Below are positions 56,753-64,000 of a stretch of 64,000 bases of DNA, piece after piece. The stretch is from Setaria digitata. Taxonomy: Eukaryota > Nematoda > Chromadorea > Rhabditida > Setariidae. The notes under the pieces are model-generated. The model was not told where the DNA came from and did not search any database. It worked only from the letters and a program-made list of their open reading frames with translations. The stretch spans positions 1 to 64,000 of the forward strand of contig RCAB01000036.1 in the NCBI GenBank assembly GCA_003640385.1, read 5' to 3'. Position 1 is the first letter of the stretch, and the number at the start of each line of letters is the position of its first letter. The translations under genes were made by a program, and so were the position numbers.

Positions 56753-59674
56753 ATGCGAACAGAGATTGTATTAATTCTCCTCATTGAACGCATTTTTTGC
56801 AATGATACCACAGGGAGACTTATCAGAATGTTAAGAACTGATCAAAAATTTCATGATCAATGGGTGCATTTTATTGAACTACAAGTATGGATTAGCAATT
56901 TCAGACTACAGCTCAGATAAGATTACAGGAATGATATTTGCTGTCGAACAAAGCTGATTGTTTAGCAGTGCTGACGCGGTGACAATAAGACAAATTATGT
57001 TACGATGAATAATAATTATTGTGAATACTCGCATTCAGAAATTCTAATTGAAAATTCATAGATTTCTTTCTTGAATTGTTGGAAATGCTTCAGCATCGAC
57101 AAGTGCATGAGCAGAATATGGGAAGTGCACTGGAAGAGGTAACAGATTTGGTACTGAACTGTCCACTGAAGTTAGGTCCCAGACTGGATCACGTAGACTA
57201 CGTGTATCCAACCGACATAGAAATTTATGCTGAACTGGGGCAGCTTACACGGTATTGTAACGACAGCATCGTGGAACTGATTAAGGGTAATCTTGATATT
57301 AGCTGAAAGCAATAAGTTGTAAATGGATGCTAAAAGAATTCTAAATTGTGTGTTCAAATCTATGTATTTTTGCAATGTTTCATTACTGCTTTGATCAGAA
57401 TTCGAAACATTACATCTAGTTAAATTGGCGTGATTATATTTTTACTGAATTTCTTTGAAGTGAATTTGATAAATTTTAGGCAAAATAGATTCATGCCAAC
57501 ATGCTAGTTATACTAGCTCGTTGCCAACAATTGTCAAATTTCTGATGAAATTCATACGAAATATGACAGTTATTGAATCATCGAATGCGATGAAGCTTGA
57601 AAATCAAACGCAATATCTGGTGAAGAAATTTATCAAATATAAAAGTTGGAGAAAGAAATGGAAGCTAATTGTTATCATGCCCAACATTGAGGTTCGATTT
57701 TTTCGATAAAATTTCCGAAATGCGTATGATAAAAATTTTTTTCGATGAAATTTCCGAAATGCTTTATAACCATTCCATTTCCCTGCAAACGATTAATAAA
57801 TTGGTTCTTAAAGTAAACAATTCTCCCTGCAGGATGGCGAATTTCGAGAACCAGAACAATCAGCAATAAAGGTAATAAAGTCGATTAAGCAAATTTATGA
57901 AGTAATACCAGAACGAACCATTGTAATTGTGGTACGGACTTCTACACTACAACTTTGGCGAGATGTATCTAAAGCACATCGAGCATGCCAAGCATTACTT
58001 GAACCGTGGAAACTTTATGAAAAGCTGAATCCAACTTCCGTCTGGGATCAAGTCAGTTGAGTGAATTATTTTAAAACTGAATAATAGAGAGTCAAAATAC
58101 TAGAGAATCAAAATAATACTGGTTCTCATTACACATGAAAAATTGAGGTTGAAAGAATTTCGTTATAATTACTTGATTTAGATTGTATAGGTGATGCTTT
58201 CATTCGTTGATTCTTAACTTTAAAGATAATACCGATAAATTACTGCTATATTTTATCTGTAATTTTTATCATCACTGAATGTGTTTGTGGAAATAGAAAC
58301 TGACGCTTATTGCACATGAAAATTTAAGGTTGAAAGAATTTGTGAATTACATTTCCAAAGTTCATTATTTACCGTGCAAGTTCTACCACTTATGAAGGAC
58401 GTCTCATTACCTTTATTACCTGGCTCTAATCAGTGAGTTTTGTTTTATCCTAATTAATTTGTCCTTACTATGCTGAAAAATAAATTAATTCTTTTTTTGA
58501 CGTCTCATTAACGCCCGTGTCCGATTGCAGCATTGGTCTGTCTAAGTAGAAATCAATCTAAGCAAACATATTCATACATTTTATCTTAATCACCACTTAA
58601 TCGGTTAATCAAGTAGTAGGTTTCTTCACAATTGCATTTTAATCACCGTGCACAGGATGGACTTGTCTTTGCTTGGCCATGATTGCGTACACTTCTCACC
58701 GCGTGGTTTATCCCTACTTCACATAGCAGTATGGAATGCTATGCTAACCAGATTTCCGGATCGATCGCAGAACTTTAGTTTTTCTCTGGAACGACCCCTT
58801 TGCGCCGATCCTCAGTGCCCCTTCATTCGTACAAGTAAAAATAGTGCCTTCTGTGTTTGGAATCATCAAAAAAAAGTTAGCCCTTTTATCGTTTGCACAC
58901 TAGCAAATTCGGGATTGCAGCAGTTTAGCAACCTGCGATGATTGCACAAAAATCCAAAACACATATCGTAAGTTAGCAAGTCTAAACTTATTTCATGATG
59001 AATTCATATTCTTACTGGTATTTAATACCATTATATCGTGCAATGTCGAATGAACTCTTGCGGATAAGTTTCAAAATCTTTAGATTGCTGTTATGAAGAG
59101 ACATTATTTTACTTTGAAATACTCAATAATTAAAGGATTGAAATTCTTGTTTATAGAAATTATCATTAAGTGTAACTGACTGCATCGTCGCAATAACTCT
59201 AACGAGAACTTTGGGCAATCTTTGCTAGAAACTTAAAATTACAAAGAAATACTAATCGACTGATAAGTTGCACCTTTTAAAATAACAATCGGTGTCTTTA
59301 ATCGCTTTCAATGTGGTGTCTTACTGTTTAATGTTTTGATTAGTCCCTACAAATCACTTATTTCATACAAATTTTGAGCCATTAAGCACTAAATTAATTG
59401 AAATCTATAAGTTTAGCCTATCAGAAGGAGCTTATTCCAGATAAATGAAGATAGTCGTCGTTCGGAACAGTTGATTGCGATGAGCATATTGACCGTAGCG
59501 ACAATACTGTTTGTTATAGTCATTGGTGTCATTTGCTGCTTCAGAAGACATCATAATAAGGCTAATGAAGTAGCGGAAGATTTTCTGGAAAAGCCACCAG
59601 TAGGGGCTGATTGGACTTCATGGAAATATATCGATGAGGACAGCACTGCATCCTATAGATCCTTTAATTCATGA
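56753..59674 (+). CDS. Phospholipase B1-like (GDSL) membrane protein, serine lost
   Basis: Exons: 56753-56884, 57094-57286, 57480-57691, 57833-58051, 58329-58432, 58656-58875, 59441-59674. All junctions keep phase, giving 437 residues. Signal peptide MRTEIVLILLIERIFC; one SGNH/GDSL hydrolase domain of the membrane PLB1 family; then a stalk, a transmembrane helix (MSILTVATILFVIVIGVICC) and a cytoplasmic tail. Family landmarks are YVYPTDIEIYAELG (PLB1: RPADIKVVAALGDSLT), SLPTIVKFL, KKWKLIVIMPN, LGHDCVHFSPRGLSLLHIAV and AVWNAML. The block-V Asp and His (DCVH) are kept. The nucleophile block GDSLT is replaced by GQLTR, without Ser, and the GVND block is not recognisable. Known family members hydrolyse acyl esters of phospholipids at the outer membrane face; this one is therefore predicted inactive, perhaps a binding protein. 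The start of exon 2 (after GCTTCAG) is the least certain boundary. Confidence 0.85.
57698..57763. repeat. Near-tandem 26-bp repeat in PLB-like intron
   Basis: TTTTTTCGATAAAATTTCCG followed by AAATGC recurs about 39 bases on with one A/G change. Both copies lie inside the intron 57692-57832. Confidence 0.8.
58132..58341. repeat. 30-bp repeat copying a 3' splice site
   Basis: CACATGAAAAATTGAGGTTG and the following AAAGAATTT (from 58132) recur with few changes from 58312. The second copy contains the acceptor of exon 5 of the PLB-like gene and its first codons. The first copy lies 180 bases upstream in the same intron. Confidence 0.75.
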
Positions 59675-60852
59675 TTCCGCATAAAAGCAATCGGTCAACT
59701 TTCCTGGATTTGTTCAGTTTCAGTACATTTTGCTCAAAATGATTGTCGACGAGTCTTGTTGATTGATACTTTCCGAGAACTTTGTAAACTACTGTCAACT
59801 TAGCTACTTCCTTCATTCCCTACGAACATACCTTTGTCAGGTAAGCTTTTCAAAGGCTAACATTTCATTTCAAGAGGAATAATTTGGCTAACACAATTGA
59901 AAAAAAAAAAAACACCTAAGGGTCTCCATATTTAAGCAGCTAACTTTCACTTTCACTGTTTGAGGTAGCCAATGTCTGCTTTTTTTTTTTTTTTTAGTTG
60001 TATTTTTTATTGAATTGCATTAGCTCAGTCAATATTGCTGATGACGTAAAAGGATTGCCCTAACCAGTTAATACTAATAACTCTTTTTGTTTCACTGAAG
60101 TCGAATTTCCGAGTGATGTTATCTTTTTCGAATAATTTGATTTTTAAATAATGCGAAAATAAAAAAGCTTATTTCCTTGTTTGNTTGCTGATGACGTAAA
60201 AGGATTGCCCTAACCAGTTAATACTAATAACTCTTTTTGTTTCACTGAAGTCGAATTTGATGTTATCTTTTTCGAATAATTTGATTTTTAAATAATGCGA
60301 AAATAAAAAAGCTTATTTCCTTGTTTGCCAGCGTTTATTTCTTTCCAGAAATTTAATCCAGGAAATGGCTTTTCTTTCTCTGTTTTCTTACCTATGACAT
60401 TTGTTTTGTCTTGTGGCTTGTTTCTATAAAGATTTGCATGTTGGTAGGTATCATTATTGTTTTTAAAAATTTTTCGAAAAGCTTTGGACAATATGTCTTA
60501 AGTAATATATTGCTTTATAAATTTTTGCACTTTAAGAACTTTCAGTGAACGATTATGAGCATCGTCAAGTTCCCTGCAACAGTTTGCTCTAAATAGAACT
60601 GTTATCTTAAATTTATTTAATTCATTAACTAATAACTATTTGACACTTTAAGGGTTATCGTCGTTTAATCAGACTAATTGTGCTTTATATTTTTAATTTA
60701 CCTGAATGCACTACGTTCTAATGTGATAATTATCTGAGTTCAGTTAATTAACTTTCCACTTCTTTTGCTACTAGTTCCAACCAAGAATTTATAAATCTCT
60801 CACATTTTTGCTATTTAATTTACTATGTAAATATTTTGGTAATTGAGCATAC
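59675..60852. other. Intergenic, with duplicated segment at N
   Basis: 3' flank of the PLB-like gene. It contains A- and T-runs near 59.90 and 59.98 kb and the N-joint duplication at 60035-60327. I see no coding exon. Confidence 0.5.
60035..60327. repeat. About 145-bp direct duplication across single N (60184)
   Basis: 60035-60183 (149 bp) recurs at 60185-60327 (143 bp), nearly identical apart from a 6-base deletion, with one N between. The indel makes two alleles of the same locus the likely source. Confidence 0.88.
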
Positions 60853-60924
60853 GGGGGCATAGCTCAGTGGCAGAGCATTCGACTGCAGATCGAGAGGTCC
60901 CTGGTTCAAATCCGGGTGCTCCCT
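60853..60924 (+). tRNA. tRNA-Cys (GCA)
   Basis: A complete 72-base cloverleaf without intron. The acceptor stem pairs GGGGGCA with TGCTCCC (one G-U) and the discriminator base is T, as usual for Cys. D arm is GCTC-AGTGGCA-GAGC. The anticodon loop is CTGCAGA with anticodon GCA. The T arm is CCTGG-TTCAAAT-CCGGG. A run of four T follows directly (pol III terminator). A- and B-box promoter elements are internal to the D and T arms. Confidence 0.97.
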
Positions 60925-61977
60925 TTTAGAATTGCCTCAAACAAAACATCGGACTTATTCCGGGGAATGAACAGTTCCGGTGGATTTCGCGAAATGTTTG
61001 TTGTGGAGTGAGGGGGCTGGATTCCCGGGTTTTTGGGGATGAAAGGGAAGAGTACCCGAACTCCAATCCTCTCTTATGCTCCCTTTCCCCTTATTACAAT
61101 TCTTAAAGAATGAGTTAAAATGAATTGCCCGAAAGGGAGAAAATATGCATTCGAAACTGAAAAACAGTAAAGTCAAAAAACGGAAAGATAACCACTATCA
61201 ATATAAATAGATCAGCAGTCATTAAAGTGATAAACTCCGTAATTAGATTATCACTAATTATCATTGGTACTCTGCATCCACACATTGTTCACGGTTGTCA
61301 GTTAGTATAACTTCAAAGGACGCACCTTGCAACACATTTCTTGATAATTTAAAACCATAATATTTGAATTTTTTTTTAAGACCATAACACAGTACAAAAG
61401 GTCAGAATTCTTTGCTAATCATATTTTTTATCCCCATTAACAATTTTCCTGGGACCGAATCAATCTATAGCGCAGTTCATATCCTTTTTTTTACGAGAGA
61501 TTTAAACTTTACTGTTTTTGGTTATCACTGACTGTTAAAACTAAATGTCCTTTCCCGCAAAATTTAACCGAACCTAAGCATGATAAGGATGTCCCGGTAT
61601 CTCAACGGAATATTTTTCATTTTACCTATATTTCATGTTTCATAGTACGTTTGTTTTCTCACTACATCGTGACATTTTCATTCTTAAACTTTCCACGAAA
61701 CATTAAGAAAATATCAACAATATTTCAAGTGTAAAGATTAACTGCATAGCTCCAAAGAACAGATTTATAACAATGAAAAACAGCTACTGCACCTTCATGC
61801 AGAGTAAACAGATACAGAAATGTAATATTGTATTACGATGTATATTTGAAGTATTAATTTGATATTTGAAACAAATAAAAAGACCCCAAAAAAGAGTAAA
61901 CTTTGCTAAACCAGAGTTTTTGATCAAGCTTCTTCGAAAAGAGCTTTTCGTGATATCCTGCTCAGTCACAAATCATT
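60925..61977. other. Spacer between tRNA and FABP gene
   Basis: A moderately GC-rich patch at 60.95-61.10 kb is followed by AT-rich DNA. No gene is supported. The last part is the 3' flank of the minus-strand FABP gene. Confidence 0.45.
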
Positions 61978-63517
61978 CTATTCTGCTCTTTTGTATATGC
62001 GCTTTGCCACGACACCCTCAGAGTTACATATCTGGAAAATTTATTGAAATGCATTACTATGCTAAATTTTTTTTTTCACAACTAGATTTCATAACTTAAA
62101 TTTATTCTTCCTAGATTAGTTAGTGAATTTTTGTCAACATGCAATATTTATCCGGCATTTCTTCAGTATAATTTTTAAGTTGGCGATCAACAAGGGAGCA
62201 TTCTTACTATTAGAAATATCAAATTTTTGAATGTTTTTAACGCCTAAAACTGTCAACCGGAAAATATTTTTTCCAGTTCCTAAAACACACCTTTTTCAAA
62301 AAATCCAAAAAAATCCTTATAGTAGGAATGTTTCTTTGTATTCAAAAAAATAATTTTTTAACTAAAAATCAAACAACAGTAGAACTAGGAAGTTGTTAAA
62401 TGTAAGGAATTTATAGAGAAAGAACACTTTTGCAATTATAGTAATGTGACAAACTCACAATGATCAACTGATCTTGCTCGTCAATGTAACGTTCAAACCT
62501 GGTACTCTTATCTTCTGGCTTAATGGCATTTTCGAGCTGAACTAATACCTCTCCTTCCAGAAAGAATTTGCTCTGCAACATCATTATTAGAAAACAAAAC
62601 AAAACTAAATTTGCATGAAATTATTCAAATCTCATTCGACGTATTTTCTGATCTATTCTATCTACAGTGAATTCATTCATCTGTTAAATATATTGCGTAC
62701 AACACAATGTAACTGTGAATTTATATCTGAAATATTCTCGACTAATCCTTTCAGCTATCAACCACTATTCAAAAACAAAGACAAAGCAAAGCTTTTTGCA
62801 GTGATTAATTTTAGTCACAAATATTTCTCTTCAGCTATAGCAATTCGATTCATAATAATTAATCTCCACTAGTTAAAATGTATTTCTTTCCTTCTACAAT
62901 CACAGTTACAATTATAAATAATGGAGAGAGAAGAGATATAAAAAAAAAAAAAGCTTAAGTGACTGGGCCGTTTACATTTAAAATTTTGATATCGGTTTCG
63001 ATGGATGATTAATTCTTTTCTCAATAACCAAGAACAAATAGCAAAAATTTCTGTGACAACATGAAATAATAACGAGTAACTAAATCAATGAGAGATCGTA
63101 ATTACTAGTGAGTAATCAAAAAAATTGAATAAATGACCACCTTCACTTGTCGCCCATCAGGTGTTGTTTCAGTGAATTCTTTATCTAGTTCAAATTCCCA
63201 AACGTATTTTTTGAAAGTTGATTCACTAACAATTTTCCATTTATTCCCATCCACGGAAAATGTCAATGTTGGTTTGAGAGTTTTAGCTATACTTCGCATT
63301 ATCAATCCAACGCCTGCAAAAAAAGGTGGTTGATAGGAACCAAAAACTTCGGAAAGTCAAGGAAATTCAGCTGAAGTACTGACAACCATCATCTCATCAC
63401 ACTAACTAAAACAGCAAGCTGAACTTTCATGTACATACGTATGTGCTTCAGGTATGCATCAAAATTTTCGGAATCAACAAATATCCATGTACCAACAAAT
63501 TGGTTAGCTACTGACAT
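61978..63517 (-). CDS. lbp: Intracellular fatty-acid-binding protein (LBP family)
   Basis: Cytosolic ten-strand beta-barrel carrier of fatty acids or retinoids. Exons 5' to 3': 63439-63517, 63141-63313, 62459-62572, 61978-62031. All junctions keep phase, giving 139 residues, the normal length. The N-terminus MSVANQFVGTWIFVDSENFD and the next AYL match the FABP signature (G-x-W-x-[LIVMF]...N-F-[DE]). Then follow GLIMRSIAKTLKPTLTFSVD, the strand FKKYVWEFELDKEFTETTPD, GEVLVQLENAI and RFERYIDEQDQL. The last exon reads ICNSEGVVAKRIYKRAE and contains the R-x-Y pair that usually contacts the ligand carboxylate. No signal peptide is seen, so it belongs with the intracellular nematode LBPs rather than the secreted ones. 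Which LBP paralogue it is cannot be told from this alone. Confidence 0.95.
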
Positions 63518-64000
63518 TTGCAACAAATTGATCGACGCTCACGTTAACAGTCAAAATCACAATCTGCAATAACAAACGAATGTGTGATAAATACCAAAGC
63601 AAACAGAAAAAACATCCATTGGAAAATTCGAAAACTGATCATGAACAACAGATAACAATTATGATAGAAACAGACTTGTCTTTTTGCTTGGTAAAATTCG
63701 TTATCTGTTGTATATGATCAATTTTAAACTTTATCAGCAAAAGAATTAATTACGAACGGATCTGCCGCTTTAAGGGAGAACTGAAATTCGGTAAACAAAT
63801 TACTAATCTCAATCAACAATTAATTACGTTAATTATAAACATTTTAAGATGATTTTGTCGATTGATAAGTACCGTCAAATGGCTTCGAAAGTTCAGTAGG
63901 GAAATATTGTTGTAACTACGTGACTTGTACGGCAGACGTTTGGTGATGAAATCAAAATGATAAGAAAATTATGTTAAGCGAATGAAACATGTAATTTATT
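63518..64000. other. 5' flank of FABP gene
   Basis: AT-rich, with no exon seen. It is presumably the promoter region of the minus-strand FABP. No clear trans-splice acceptor lies directly before its ATG. Confidence 0.45.

Overview
The window is eukaryotic nuclear DNA from a nematode. It is strongly AT-rich, and its genes are split by many short introns with TTTTCAG-type 3' splice sites. Several start codons lie just downstream of an unpaired 3' splice site, as expected for spliced-leader trans-splicing. It carries nematode-specific or nematode-typical families: a ground-like protein, an LBP fatty-acid-binding protein and a kelch-less BTB-BACK protein. A filarial or other spirurid worm fits best, but that is inference. 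There are no bacterial operons, CRISPR arrays, phage or intact transposons.

Layout. 0.9-3.3 kb (+): secreted ground-like protein. 5.9-7.9 kb (-): BTB-BACK protein. 8.7-14.6 kb (+): an unidentified ORF, a membrane-spanning ORF and a multi-exon nematode gene with a clear terminal exon. 16.7-26.0 kb (-): a complete 17-exon novel-type (epsilon/PKC-1) protein kinase C. 26-40.7 kb: mostly gene-poor, with microsatellites, pyrimidine or purine tracts and a few low-confidence small genes. 40.7-42.3 kb (-): divergent PABPN1-like RRM protein. 44.6-51.4 kb (+): complete 19-exon cullin-5. 56.8-59.7 kb (+): phospholipase-B1-like GDSL membrane protein whose catalytic serine is missing. 60.85 kb (+): tRNA-Cys(GCA). 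62.0-63.5 kb (-): intracellular fatty-acid-binding protein.

The exon models for PKC, cullin-5, the PLB-like gene and the FABP were built by hand from splice sites. Every internal junction keeps phase, and the products have the family's normal length, so I trust them most. The RRM and BTB genes also join in phase but are divergent, and their 5' ends are open. The genes do not form an evident pathway: lipid-related (FABP, PLB-like, DAG-regulated PKC), ubiquitin-related (cullin-5; BTB-BACK proteins often serve CUL3) and RNA-related (PABPN1-like) genes simply lie side by side.

The assembly has four single-N joints, each flanked by a direct copy of the same sequence. They look like unmerged, probably allelic, contig ends rather than real duplications. 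I did not find a convincing new multi-gene system. The most interesting items are the serine-less PLB-like protein, the divergent RRM gene, and candidate small genes hidden in the gene-poor stretch.
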